64,000 bases of DNA from Symbiodinium natans (GCA_905221605.1 CAJNDS010000642.1:1-64000), one strand, 5' to 3'. Counted from the stretch's first letter, positions 9,426-21,689 are shown. Numbers and translations: made by a program. The notes: a model not told the origin generated them from the sequence alone.

Positions 9426-10850
9426 AAATGATTCGCAGCGCGCATTTAATATAAAATGATTCGCAGCACGCATTTTGCACGCACATCGCGCACACGCAGC
9501 AAACTACAGCACGCAGGTCAAACGCACGCAGCATGCACACATGTCGCACCCACGTTGCACGCGTGTCACGCGTAGCACGCACGTAGCACGCACGTAGCAC
9601 GCACATAGCACGCACGTACTACGCACGTAGCACGCACGTATGCGCACGCAGCGCGCGCATGCACCCCGCGCGTAAAACATGCACTGCACGCAGCACGCAC
9701 GTACCATGCAGGCACGCACGTGCCATGAATGCACGCATGCGCATTTGCACGCATGCACGCATGCACGCACGCAAGCATGTTCGCATGCACACACGCATTT
9801 ACGCACGTGCGCACGCATATGCATACGCAGCGGGCACGCAACATGCACGCAGCGAGTACGCAGCACGCACGCAGCGAGAACGCAGCAGGCACACACCATG
9901 CAGGTTTTTTTCGTGCGTAGACATCGCGTAGCTCGCACGAAGCACGCGCATCACACGCTCACAGCACGCATTTAGCACGCACATCGCACACACGCAGCAC
10001 ACTACAGCACGCGCGTCACAGGCACGTAACACACATGTCGCACCCACGTTGCACGCATGTCACACGTAGCACGCACGTAGCACGCACGTAGCACGCACGT
10101 ATGCACACACTCACGCACGCCGCGCCACACGCAGCACGCACGCAGCGCTCACATGCAGCCCGCACGTATAGCATGCACCACACGCAGCACGCACGTACCA
10201 TGCACGCACGCACGTAGCATGCTTGCACGCATGCGCGTAGCATATGCACACATGCACATGCACATATGCACGCATGCACGCGCGCACGCAAGCATTTTCG
10301 CACGTGCGCACGCTTTCACGCACGTGCGCATACGCGCCGGGCACGCAACATGCACGCAGCGAGAACGCAGCCGGCACACAGCACGCACGTAGACCACGCG
10401 TAGCACGCACGAAGCACGCGGTCACGCGTACGTAGCACGCGCATCACATGCGCACAGCACGCATTTAGCACGCACATCGCACACACGCAGCACATTACAG
10501 CACGCGCGTGACACCCACGTAGCACGCATGTCGCACCCACGTTGCAGGCATGTCACGCGTAGCACGCATGTAGCATGCACGTAGCACGCACGTAGCACGC
10601 ACGTAGCACGCACGAATGCACGCACGAATGCACGCGCGAATGCACGCACGAATGCACGCACGAATGCACGCACGTGCCATGTATGCACGCATGCGCACTT
10701 GCACGCATGCACACTTGCACGCGTGCATGCGTGCATGCATGCATGCATGCACGCATGCACATATGCACGCACGCACGCACGCAAGCATTGTCGCACGCAC
10801 GCACGCATTCACGCACGCATGTGCACACGCAGCGGGCACGCAACATGTAT
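9426..10850. repeat. GCACGTA/GCACGCAT low-complexity array, copy 1
   Basis: Simple and degenerate units of 7-12 bases (GTAGCACGCAC, ATGCACGCAC, ACGCAGC). All three frames on both strands stay open because the units lack stop codons, which gives Cys-Val-Arg-Ala or His-Ala-Arg-Thr-rich nonsense peptides. Together with bases 9261-9425 it forms the first half of a tandem duplication. Confidence 0.9.
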
Positions 10851-12720
10851 AAATCGTACATATATCATCGTCCCAGCGACGACAAAACGTCACAGAACAA
10901 ATCGTACATATACTATGGTCCCAGCGACGACAAATCGTCGCGGAACAAATCGTACATATACTATGGCCCCACATCCTTTTTAGGCGTTTCTCGTTTACAA
11001 AGTTCGCAAAATATAAAATGATTCGCAGCGCGCATTTAATATAAAATGATTCGCAGCACGCATTTTGCACGCACATCGCGCACACGCAGCAAACTACAGC
11101 ACGCAGGTCAAACGCACGCAGCATGCACACATGTCGCACCCACGTTGCACGCATGTCACGCGTAGCACGCACGTAGCACGCACGTAGCACGCACGTAGCA
11201 CACACATAGCACGCACGTACTACGCACGTAGCACGCACGTATGAGCACGCAGCGCGCGCATGCACCCCGCGCGTAAAACATGCACTGCACGCAGCACGCA
11301 CGTACCATGCAGGCGCGCACGTGCCATGAATGCACGCATGCGCATTTGCACGCATGCACGCATGCACGCACGCAAGCATGTTCGCATGCACACACGCATT
11401 TACGCACGTGCGCACGCATATGCATACGCAGCGGGCACGCAACATGCACGCAGCGAGTACGCAGCACGCACGCAGCGAGAACGCAGCAGGCACACACCAT
11501 GCAGGTTTTTTTCGTGCGTAGACATCGCGTAGCTCGCACGAAGCACGCGCATCACACGCTCACAGCACGCATTTAGCACGCACATCGCACACACGCAGCA
11601 CACTACAGCACGCGCGTCACAGGCACGTAGCACACATGTCGCACCCACGTTGCACGCATGTCACACGTAGCACGCACGTAGCACGCACGTAGCACGCACG
11701 TATGCACACACTCACGCACGCCGCGCCGCACGCAGCACGCACGCAGCGCTCACATGCAGCCCGCACGTATAGCATGCGCCACACGCAGCACGCACGTACC
11801 TTCACGCACGCACGTAGCATGCTTGCACGCATGCGCGTAGCATATGCACACATGCACATGCACATATGCACGCATGCACGCGCGCACGCAAGCATTTTCG
11901 CACGTGCGCACGCTTTCACGCACGTGCGCATACGCGCCGGGCACGCAACATGCACGCAGCGAGAACGCAGCCGGCACACAGCACGCACGTAGACCACGCG
12001 TAGCACGCACGAAAAACGCACGAAGCACGCGGTCACGCGTACGTAGCACGCGCATCACATGCGCACGGCACGCATTTAGCACGCACATCGCACACACGCA
12101 GCACATTACAGCACGCGCGTGACACGCACGTAGCACGCATGTCGCACCCACGTTGCAGGCATGTCACGCGTAGCACGCATGTAGCATGCACGTAGCACGC
12201 ACGTAGCACGCACGTAGCACGCACGAATGCACGCACGAATGCACGCGCGAATGCACGCACGAATGCACGCCCGAATGCACGCACGAATGCACGCACGTGC
12301 CATGTATGCACGCATGCGCACATGCACGCATGCACACTTGCACGCGTGCATGCGTGCATGCATGCATGCATGCACGCATGCACATATGCACGCACGCACG
12401 CACGCAAGCATTGTCGCACGCACGCACGCATTCACGCACGCATGTGCACACGCAGCGGGCACGCAACATGTACGCAGCCAGAACACAGCACACACGCAGC
12501 GAGAACGCAGCAGGCACACAGCACGCACGTAGACCACGCGTAGCACGCACGAAGCACGCGGTCACACGCACGTAGCACGCGCGTCACGCGCACGCAGCAC
12601 GCATTTAGCACGCACATCGCGCGCACACAGCACACTACAGCACACACGTCACACACACACGTAACACGCATGTCACACCCACCTGGCGCGCATGTCACAC
12701 GTAGCACGCACGTAAAAAGC
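10851..12720. repeat. Tandem duplicate of the 9.26-10.85 kb segment, with extension
   Basis: AAATCGTACATATATCATCG at 9261 recurs at 10851 (offset 1590, drifting to about 1600-1620 further in through small indels). The copy repeats the CGTACATATA units, the poly-T landmark GCAGGTTTTTTTCGTGCG (9902 and about 11503) and the GCACGTA array. After about 12470 the sequence continues as GCACGTA repeats to 12720. Confidence 0.9.
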
Positions 12721-13403
12721 ATGAAAGAAAGCGTACTCGGCCCTTAAAACACCAGCGTATGCGGCGAACGTTTAGGCAACGTGAAAGGGTACCCGGCCCT
12801 TAAAACACCAACGTATGCGGCGAAGGTTTAGGCGACGTCAGGGCGACGTGGAAGGGCACGCGGCCCTTAAAACACCAACGTATGCGGAGAAGGTTTAGGC
12901 AACGTGAAAGGGTACTCGGCGCTTAAAACACCAACGTATGCGGCGAAGGTTTAGGCAACGTGAAAAGGTACTCGGCCCTTCAAACACTAACTTTTGCGGC
13001 GAAGGTTTAGGCAACGTGAAAGGGTACTCGGCCTTTAAAACACCAACGGGCGAAGGTTTAGGCAACGTGAAAGGGTACTCGGCCCTTAAAAACACCAACG
13101 TGTGCGGCGAAGGTTGAAAGTGAACTGGGCCAATAACAAAACCAATGTATGCGGAGCAGGTTTACAACGTGCAAGGGTACTCGGCCCTTAAAACACCAAC
13201 GTATCAACGAAGGTTTAGGCGAAGGTTTAAGCAACGTGAAAGGGTACTCGACCCTTAACACACCAAAGTATGCGGCGAAGGTTTAGGCAACGTGAAAGGG
13301 TACTCGGCCATGAAAATACCAACGTATTAAGTCTGTTGCGAAGGTTTAAGCACATGAAAGGGTACTCGGCGCTAAAAACACGCGGCCCTTAACACCAACG
13401 TAT

Positions 13404-13719
13404 CTAGAGCCGTCTGTGAGCCCCAAGAGTCTGTACCCCACCCCGTCCCTGCAGTCCTTGCAGCCCCTGCAGTCCCTGCAGCCCCTGCAGTCCCTGTAGC
13501 CCCTGCAGTCCCTGCAGGCCCTGCAGTCCCTGCAGTCCCTGCAGCCCCCGCAGGCCCAGCAGCCCCTGCAATCCCTGCAATCCCTGCCTGTGAGCCCCAA
13601 GAGTCCGTATAGCCTTCTTGTGAGCCCCCAGAGCCTTTTTTTATGCCGTAGAAGATGTAAAGTATATTACTATTATAAGTTGTAAAATAAAACCTGAACT
13701 CATTGTTCTGATTTCAGAT
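13404..13719 (-). mobile_element. Inverted copy 1 of the 6.7-kb module
   Basis: This is the reverse complement of parts of 6680-7290: CTAGAGCCGTCTGTGAGCCC, GTCTGTACCCCACC, CCTGCAGTCCCTGCAG repeats, AGAGCCTTTTTTTATGCCG, AGAAGATGTAAAGTATATTA, and an end at TTCTGATTTCAG. At 316 bases it is half as long as the direct copy because it has fewer CTGCAGGG units. It interrupts the 56-base satellite cleanly on both sides. Confidence 0.75.
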
Positions 13720-14362
13720 GCGGCGAAGGTTTAGGCAACGTGAAAGGGTACTCGGCCTTTAAAACACCAATTAAAACACCAACGTATGCGGCGAAGGCTT
13801 AGGCAACGTGAAAGGGCACGCGGCCCTTAAAACACCAACGTATGCGGCGAAGGTTTAGGCAACGTGAAAGGGTACTCGGCGCTTAAAACACCAACGTATG
13901 CGGCGAAGGTTTAGGCAACGTGAAAAGGTACTGGGCCCTTCAAACACTAACTTTTGCGGCGAAGGTTTAGGCAACGTAAAGGGTACTCGGCCTTTAAAAC
14001 ACCAACGGGCGAAGGTTTAGGCAACGTGAAAGGGTACTCGGCCCTTAAAAACACCAACGTGTGCGGCGAAGGTTGAAAGTGAACTGGGCCAATAACAAAA
14101 CCAATGTATGCGGAGCAGGTTTACAACGTGCAAGGGTACTCGGCCCTTAAAACACCAACGTATCAACGAAGGTTTAGGCGAAGGTTTAAGCAACGTGAAA
14201 GGGTACTCGACCCTTAACACACCAACGTATGCGGCGAAGGTTTAGGCAACGTGAAAGGGTACTCGGCCATGAAAATACCAACGTATTAAGTCTGTTGCGA
14301 AGGTTTAAGCACATGAAAGGGTACTCGGCGCTAAAAACACGCGGCCCTTAACACCAACGTAT

Positions 14363-14678
14363 CTAGAGCCGTCTGTGAGCCCCAAGAGTCTGTACCCCAC
14401 CCCGTCCCTGCAGTCCTTGCAGCCCCTGCAGTCCCTGCAGCCCCTGCAGTCCCTGTAGCCCCTGCAGTCCCTGCAGGCCCTGCAGTCCCTGCAGTCCCTG
14501 CAGCCCCCGCAGGCCCAGCAGCCCCTGCAATCCCTGCAATCCCTGCCTGTGAGCCCCAAGAGTCCGTATAGCCTTCTTGTGAGCCCCCAGAGCCTTTTTT
14601 TATGCCGTAGAAGATGTAAAGTATATTACTATTATAAGTTGTGGAATAAAACCTGAACTCATTGTTCTGATTTCAGAT
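14363..14678 (-). mobile_element. Inverted copy 2 of the 6.7-kb module
   Basis: Nearly identical to 13404-13719, displaced by 959 bases together with the surrounding satellite. It therefore arose by local duplication of satellite plus module rather than by a second insertion. Confidence 0.75.
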
Positions 14679-15284
14679 GCGGCGAAGGTTTAGGCAACGT
14701 GAAAGGGTACTCGGCCTTTAAAACACCAATTAAAACACCAACGTATGCGGCGAAGGCTTAGGCAACGTGAAAGGGTACTCGGCCCTTAAAACACCAACGT
14801 CTGCGGCGAAGGTTTAGGCAACGTGAAAGGGTACTCGGCCCTTAACACACCTATATGCGGCGAAGGTTTAGGCAACGTAAAAGGGTACTCGGCCCTTAAA
14901 ACACCCACGTATGCGGCGAAGGTTTAGGCATCGTGAAAGGGCACTCGGCCCTTAAACCACCAACGTATGCGGCGAAGATATAGGCAACGTGAAAGGGTAC
15001 ACGGCCCTAAAAACACCAACGTATCAGCGAAGGTTTAGGCACATGAAAGGGTACTCGGCCCTTAACACACGCGGCCCATAAAACACCAACGTATGCGGCG
15101 AAGCTTTAGGCAACGTGAAAGGGTACTCGGCCCTGAAAATTCCAACGCATGTTGCGAAGGTTTAGGCAACGTGAAAGGGTACTCGGCGCTTAAAACACGC
15201 AACCCTTAAAACACCAACGTATGCGGCGCAGGTTTACAACGTGAAAGGGCACTCGGCCCTTCAAACACCAACGTATGCGGCGAG

Positions 15285-15715
15285 GCGGCGCAAACAACGG
15301 CGCTACCCCGAACTGGCCGGTCCGGGCCCGCAACGCCTCGTCGTCCTGGCTGCGGAGGTCGGCGGACGATGGGGGCAACAGGCGCACGACCTCGTCCGCA
15401 GCCTCGCGCAACAGCGCTCCCTGCGCGCGCCGCGGGCGCTGCGAGCTGCTGCCTGCGCCGGGTGGGAACGCCGGTGGTGAGGGCAGCTGGGTTGCGCATT
15501 GCAGCGCGCCTTGGCCTCAACGCTGTTGGGCGGTTGCTGGCGTGCGCCGGCGCAGCCCACCTGCGACGAGCGCACGCCGCTTGGTTAATTGGGTCCTGGA
15601 GCTCACCGAGGCGGAGCAGCCGTCCAGGTTACCCTTACGTGCGTGACACGCTACGGCCCGAGCAGGCTGCCGATTCCGTGCACAGGGAGTGGGCAAAGCG
15701 TGATTGGAAAAAAAA
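15285..15715. other. GC-rich unique insert in the 56-base satellite
   Basis: About 430 bases unrelated to the satellite and clearly GC-richer. It has overlapping open frames on both strands (about 90-120 codons), which is expected from GC richness. It ends at GATTGGAAAAAAAATG before the satellite resumes mid-unit. The A-run at the right edge could be a retroposed tail on the plus strand. I recognise no product. Confidence 0.5.
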
Positions 15716-15924
15716 TGTTTAGGCAACGTGAAAGGGTACTCGGCCCTTAACACACCAACGTATGCGGCGAAGGTTTTAGGCAACGTGAAAGGGTACTCGG
15801 CCCTTAAAACACCAACGTACGCGGCGAAGGTTTAGGCGACGTGAAAGGGCACTCGGCCCTTAAAACACGTGAAAGGGTACTCGGCCCTTAACACACCAAC
15901 GTATGCGGCGAAGGTTTAGGCAAC

Positions 15925-16200
15925 GTGAAAGGGTACTGTACTCGACCCTTAAAACACCAACGTATGCGGCGAAGGTTTAGGCAACGTGAAAGGGTACTGT
16001 ACTCGACCCTTAAAACACCAACGTATGCGGCGAAGGTTTAGGCAACGTGAAAGGGTACTGTACTCGACCCTTAAAACACCAACGTATGCGGCGAAGGTTT
16101 AGGCAACGTGAAAGGGTACTGTACTCGACCCTTAAAACACCAACGTATGCGGCGAAGGTTTAGGCAACGTGAAAGGGTACTGTACTCGACCCTTAAAACA
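15925..16200. repeat. Homogeneous 61-base variant subarray
   Basis: Five nearly identical units in which the 56-base monomer carries an extra TGTAC (GGGTACTGTACTCGACCC instead of GGGTACTCGGCCC). This is a recently amplified variant. Confidence 0.8.
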
Positions 16201-16505
16201 CCAACATATGCGGCGAAGGTAGAGGGTGAAAGGGTACTCGGCCATGAAATCCACGTGAAAGGGTACTCGGCCCTTAAAACACGCGGCCCTTAAAACACCA
16301 ACGTATGCGGCGGGGTACCCGCCCCTTTAACAACGTACGCGGCGAAGGTTTAGGCAACGTGAAAGGGTACTCGGCCCTTAAAGCACCAGCGTATGCGGCG
16401 AAGGTTTAGGCAACGTGAAAGGGTACTTGGCCTTTAAAACACCAACGTATGTGGCGAAGGTTTAGGCAACGTGAAAGGGTACTCGGCCCTTACAACACCA
16501 ACAGC

Positions 16506-19275
16506 CTTGAAAAGCTCTAAAACGTGACTGCCCCGCGCCTCTGGCCTGACCTTACGGGCCATAGGGCCATAGAACCTTTACGCAGAGCAAGCAGACCCGG
16601 GAAAACCGAGCAAGCAGACCTGGGAAAGAGTTAAACTTGAAGCCCAGATTCGGGCCATAGAGCCTTCTCGCAGAGCAAGCAAACCTCGGAAAACTTACCC
16701 ATATTTGGGCCATAATCGCCATATAACCTTTTCGCAGAGCAAGCAGACCTGGGAAAACCGCGTGCTACACGTTTGCTACGTGCTTGATATGTGCGTGCTA
16801 CATGCGTGCTACGTGCAGGTGCGGGTGGCGCTTGTGCCGCGACGTAGAACCTGGGAAAACCTTAAACTTGAAACCCAGACTCGGGCCATAGAACCATTTC
16901 GCAGAGCAAGCAGACCTGGGAAACCTTAAACTTGAAACCCAGATTCGGGCCATAGAACCTTTTCGCAGAGCAAGCAGACCTGGGAAAACCTTAAACTTGA
17001 AACCCAGATTCGGGCCATACAACCTTTTCACAGAGCAAGCAGACCTGGGAAAACCTTAAACTTGAAACCCAGATTCGGGCCATAGAACCTTTTCGCAGAG
17101 CAAGCAGGCCTGGGAAAACCTTAAACTTGAAACCCAGATTCGGGCCATAGAACCTTTTCGCAGAGCAAGCAGACCTGGGAAAACCTTAAACTTGAAACCC
17201 AGATTCGGGCCATACAACCTTTTCACAGAACAAGCAGACCTGGGAAAACCTTAAACTTGAAACCCAGATTCGGGCCATACAACCTTTTCACAGAGCAAGC
17301 AGACCTGGGAAACCTTAAACTTGAAACCCAGATTCGGGCCATAGAACCTTTTCGCAGAGCAAGCAGACCTGGGAAAACCTTAAACTTGAAACCCAGATTC
17401 GGGCCATACAACCTTTTCACAGAGCAAGCAGACCTGGGAAACCTTAAACTTGAAACCCAGATTCGGGCCATACAACCTTTTCACAGAGCAAGCAGACCTG
17501 GGAAAACCTTAAACTTGAAACCCAGATTCGGGCCATAGAACCTTTTCGCAGAGCAAGCAGACCTGGGAAAACCTTAAACTTGAAACCCAGATTCGGGCCA
17601 TAGAACCTTTTCGCAGAGCAAGCAGACCTGGGAAAACCTTAAACTTGAAACCCAGATTCGGGCCATAGAACCTTTTCGCAGAGCAAGCAGACCTGGGAAA
17701 ACCTTAAACTTGAAACCCAGATTCGGGCCATAGACAGAGCAAGCAGACCTGGGAAAACCTTAAACTTGAAACCCAGATTCGGGCCATAGAACCTTTTCGC
17801 AGAGCAAGCAGACCTGGGAAAACCTTAAACTTGAAACCCAGATTCGGGCCATAGAACCTTTTCGCAGAGCAAGCAGACCTGGGAAAACCTTAAACTTGAA
17901 ACCCAGATTCGGGCCATAGAACCTTTTCGCAGAGCAAGCAGACCTGGGAAAACCTTAAACTTGAAACCCAGATTCGGGCCATAGAACCTTTTCGCAGAGC
18001 AAGCAGACCTGGGAAAACCTTAAACTTGAAACCCAGATTCGGGCCATAGAGCCTTTTCGCAGAGCAAGCAGGCCTGGAAAAACCTTAAACTTGAACTCCA
18101 GATTCGGGCCATAGAACCTTTTCGCAGAGCAAGCAGACCTGGGAAAACCTTAAATTTGAAACCCAGATTCAGGCCATAGAACCTTTTCGCAGAGCAAGCA
18201 GACCTGGGAAAACCTTAAACTTGAAACCCAGATTCGGGCCATAGAACCTTTTCGCAGAGCAAGCAGACCTGGGAAAACCTTAAACTTGAAACCCAGATTC
18301 GGGCCATACAACCTTTTCGCAGAGCAAGCAGACCTGGGAAAACCTTAAACTTGAAACCCAGATTCGGGCCATAGAACCTTTTCGCAGAGCAAGCAGACCT
18401 GGGAAAACCTTAAACTTGAAACCCAGATTCGGGCCATAGAACCTTTTCGCAGAGCAAGCAGACCTGGGAAAACCTTAAACTTGAAACCCAGATTCGGGCC
18501 ATAGAACCTTTTCGCAGAGCAAGCAGACCTGGGAAAACCTTAAACTTGAAACCCAGATTCGGGCCATAGAACCTTTTCGCAGAGCAAGCAGACCTGGGAA
18601 ACCTTAAACTTGAAACCCAGATTCGGGCCATAGAACCTTTTCGCAGAGCAAGCAGACCTGGGAAAACCTTAAACTTGAAACCCAGATTCGGGCCATACAA
18701 CCTTTTCACAGAGCAAGCAGACCTGGGAAAACCTTAAACTTGAAACCCAGATTCGGGCCATAGAACCTTTTCACAGAGCAAGCAGCCTGGGAAAACCTTA
18801 AACTTGCGGGCCATAGATGGGACGAAACTTCGGGCCATAGAACCTTTTCGCAGAGCAAGCAGACCTGGGAAAACCTTAAACTTGAAACCCAGATTCGGGC
18901 CATAGAGCCTTTTCGCAGAGCAAGCAGGCCTGGAAAAACCTTAAACTTGAACTCCAGATTCGGGCCATAGAACCTTTTCGCAGAGCAAGCAGACCTGGGA
19001 AAACCTTAAATTTGAAACCCAGATTCAGGCCATAGAACCTTTTCGCAGAGCAAGCAGACCTGGGAAAACCTTAAACTTGAAACCCAGATTCGGGCCATAG
19101 AACCTTTTCGCAGAGCAAGCAGACCTGGGAAAACCTTAAACTTGAAACCCAGATTCGGGCCATACAACCTTTTCACAGAGCAAGCAGACCTGGGAAAACC
19201 TTAAACTTGAAACCCAGATTCGGGCCATACAACCTTTTCACAGAGCAAGCAGACCTGGGAAAACCTTAAACTTGA
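16506..19275. repeat. 65-base satellite, type A (CAGATTCGGGCCATAGAACC)
   Basis: About 40 units of 65 bases: CTTGAAACCCAGATTCGGGC, CATAGAACCTTTTCGCAGAG, CAAGCAGACCTGGGAAAACC, TTAAA. Homogeneity is high from about 16.86 kb. Each unit contains AAACCTTAAAC, one mismatch from the telomeric AAACCCTAAAC. An inserted GCACGTA-type stretch lies near 16.76-16.85 kb. Confidence 0.95.
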
Positions 19276-20240
19276 GCAGCACTCCCAGAACCGCCAACGC
19301 TCAAGCTTGCAGCGCAGGCACGCCGGCACAAGTCCCGAGGTGCAAAGCCTGCCTAGCCCTTTCTGCCGCAGCCCGAGAGGCCTTGCCGGCCAGCCTTCCC
19401 TTGAACATGAGGCAAATTGTCAAAACTTTGGTGACATCTGTGCAGTGCGCAGGGGTGCAAGAGGAGAGCCTTGCAAAATTGGCGCCTTTTAGCCCAGGGA
19501 AGGCCCCCCTTTTGAAGCCTCACGCAAGCACTTCCCTCGGCCATGAGGACAAGTCCCAAACCTGTTGAGACATTTGTGCGCAGGAAATGGCCTCCTGAAA
19601 CTGCGCTACAAGCCCATCTTTTGGCCATGAGGTGGAGCCTCAAAACTTTGCCGACATCGGTGCAAACACCAGGAGTCTCAAAATCTCAGGCTCCGCTGGT
19701 CCAGCAACCGCTAGAAAAATACCCTAAGCGTCCGCGCGCGCCGCTCGTGACGCCAGCCTGGACACCTTGCCTGAGTTTTGGGGGGTTTAGGATGACACAC
19801 AGGAGCGAAAAAAGGAAAAACTTGGGAGAACTGGCGCCCTAAGCCCAGGATGTTCTCTTGAGTTTGCGCTTTAAGCCCATCCTTTGGCCATGAGGTGAAG
19901 CCTCAAAACTTTGCCGACATCGGTGCAAACACCAGGAGTCTCAAAATCTCAGGCTTCGCTGGTCCAGCAACTGCCCAGGAAAACTACCATGAGCATCCGC
20001 GTGCGCCGCTCCCGACGCCAGCCCGGATATCTTGCCTGAGCTTTTGGGGGTTTAGGATGACGCACAGGAGCGCAAAGGAGAATCTTGGGAGAACTGGCGC
20101 CCCAAGCCCAGGAAATGTTCTCTTGAAAGTGCACTCTAAGCCCATCCTTTTGGCCATGAGGTGAAGCCTCAAAACTTTGCCGACATCGGTGCAAACACCA
20201 GGAGTCTCAAAATCTCAGGCTCCGCTGATGCCATTTCTGC
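19276..20240. repeat. Degenerate repeat of about 265 bases
   Basis: Units share TTGGCCATGAGGTG, GCCTCAAAACTTTGCCGACA, CGGTGCAAACACCAGGAGTC, TCTCAAAATCTCAGGC and GGGGTTTAGGATGAC. Clear units begin near 19615, 19878 and 20143, and a more diverged unit near 19395. Open frames here are carried by the repeat and are not convincing genes. Confidence 0.8.
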
Positions 20241-21650
20241 CTGCATTTGCCTTGTTTTTTTTCATGCCAAATCTCTCTTCCCGAGAGATGCCGCCGTCAT
20301 CCTAAAAGTGCCACAGTATGTCAGGGTTTAGGATGACACGAAGGCATACAACACACGCAGTTTTGCCGTTTCTGCCTGTATTTGCCTACGTTTTTCATGC
20401 CGAATCTCTCCCCGAGAGATGCTGCGCAAAAATCAGCCTAACAGTGCCAAAGCTCCCAGAAATTGAGCGCGCAGTACCTCGGGGTTTAGGATGACACGCA
20501 GGCATACAGTACTCGCGTTTCTGCCTGTGTTCGCCTACGTTTTTCATGCCAAATCTCTTCCCGAGAGATGCTGCCAGAAGTCAGCCTAACAGTGCCAAAG
20601 CTCTCAGAAATCGAGCGCACCTGTGCCTCAGGGTTTAGGATGACGCGCAGGCACACCGTACACGCAGCAATGCCATTCCTGCCAGTATTCGCCTATACTT
20701 GCCACGTCAAATCTCTCCGCGAGAGATGCCGCCCAAAAGTCTGCCTAACAGTGCCAAAGCTCCCAGAAATCGAGCGCGCCTGTGCCTCAGGCGCAGCAAT
20801 GCCCTTTTTGCCAGCATTTGCCTATACTTCCTATGCCAAATATCTCCTCAGGAGATGCTGCCCAAAAGTCGGCCGAACAGTGCCAAAGCTCCCAGTAATC
20901 GAGCGCGCCTGGGCCTCAGGGCTTAGGACGACATGCAGGCACGCCGTACGCGCAGCAATGCGAGCACGCCTGTACCTCAGGCGCAGCAATGCCTGTTTCT
21001 GCCAGTATTTGCCTATACTTCCTATGCCAAATATCTCCTCAAGAGATGCTTCCCAAAAGTCGGCCTAACAGTACCAAGCTCCCAGCAATCGAGCGCGGCA
21101 CGCCGTGCACGCAGCAAGGCCGGTTCTGCCAGTAGTATTTGCCTGCGCTTGCTATGTCAAATCTCTCGCCAGAGATGCTGTCCAAAAGTCAGCCGAACAG
21201 TGCCAAAGCTCCCACAAATCGAGCGCGCCTGTGCCTCAGGGTTTAGGATGACTCGCAGGAACGCAACGCGCGCAGCAGTGCCGTTTCTACCAGTATTTGC
21301 CCAAACCTGCCATGCCAAATCTCTTCTCGAGAGACGCTGCCCAAAAGTCATCCTAACAGTGCCAAAGCTCCCACAATCGAGCGCGCCTGTGCCTGAGGGT
21401 TTAGGATGACTCGCACGCACGCAACGCACGCAGCAGTGCCGGTTTTGCCAGGCCAGTATTTGAATCCTGCCACGCCAAATCTCTTCTCAAGAGATGCTGC
21501 CCAAAAGTCATCCTAACAGTGCCAAAACTCCCAGAAATCGAGCGCGATGTGCCCTTGTGCTTGCCTACAGTTTTTACGCCAAGTCCTTTCCCGACAGAGG
21601 CTGGCCAAAAGTCGGTTAGGCACAAGGCAATATGAAATAGGCCATGATTC
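20241..21650. repeat. Satellite of about 125 bases (GAGAGATGCTGCC family)
   Basis: About eleven units with ATGCCAAATCTCT, an inverted repeat around CTCTTCCCGAGAGA or CTCTTCTCGAGAGA, AACAGTGCCAAAGCTCCCAG, AATCGAGCGCGCCTGTGCC and CAGGGTTTAGGATGAC. The core GGGTTTAGGATGAC is shared with the 265-base repeat just before it. One frame stays open for 158-166 codons over several units (20568-21068 and 20933-21409), giving repeated TVPKLPEIERACASG peptides; I treat these as satellite-encoded. Confidence 0.85.
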
Positions 21651-21689
21651 ATGCGTGACAAAACACACGGGAAAACAAAACCCGTAGCG

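Larger units (their letters stand above)
12721..16505. repeat. 56-base satellite (GGTTTAGGCAACGTG family)
   Basis: The unit is about 56 bases with GGTTTAGGCAACGTGAAAGG, GTACTCGGCCCTTAAAACAC and CAACGTATGCGGCGAA. Each unit carries GGTTTAGG, a telomere-like core. The array contains a 959-base tandem duplication (12.76-13.72 and 13.72-14.68 kb), two inverted copies of the 6.7-kb module, a GC-rich insert (15285-15715) and a variant subarray at 15.93-16.2 kb. Confidence 0.95.

Noticed and set aside
9426-12720. Long overlapping ORFs in all frames (Cys-Val-Arg-Ala and His-Ala-Arg-Thr repeats)
   Set aside because: They follow directly from the GCACGTA-type repeat, which contains no stop codon in any frame. 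They are open on both strands at once and show no start context or domain.
13404-14678. LTR retrotransposon ends (module copies as LTRs)
   Set aside because: The two inverted copies are in the same orientation at a 959-base offset, but the DNA between them is the 56-base satellite with no gag/pol reading frame.
16860-19270. CRISPR array (regular 65-base repeats)
   Set aside because: There are no unique spacers; whole units are repeated. The context is eukaryotic and no cas gene is present.
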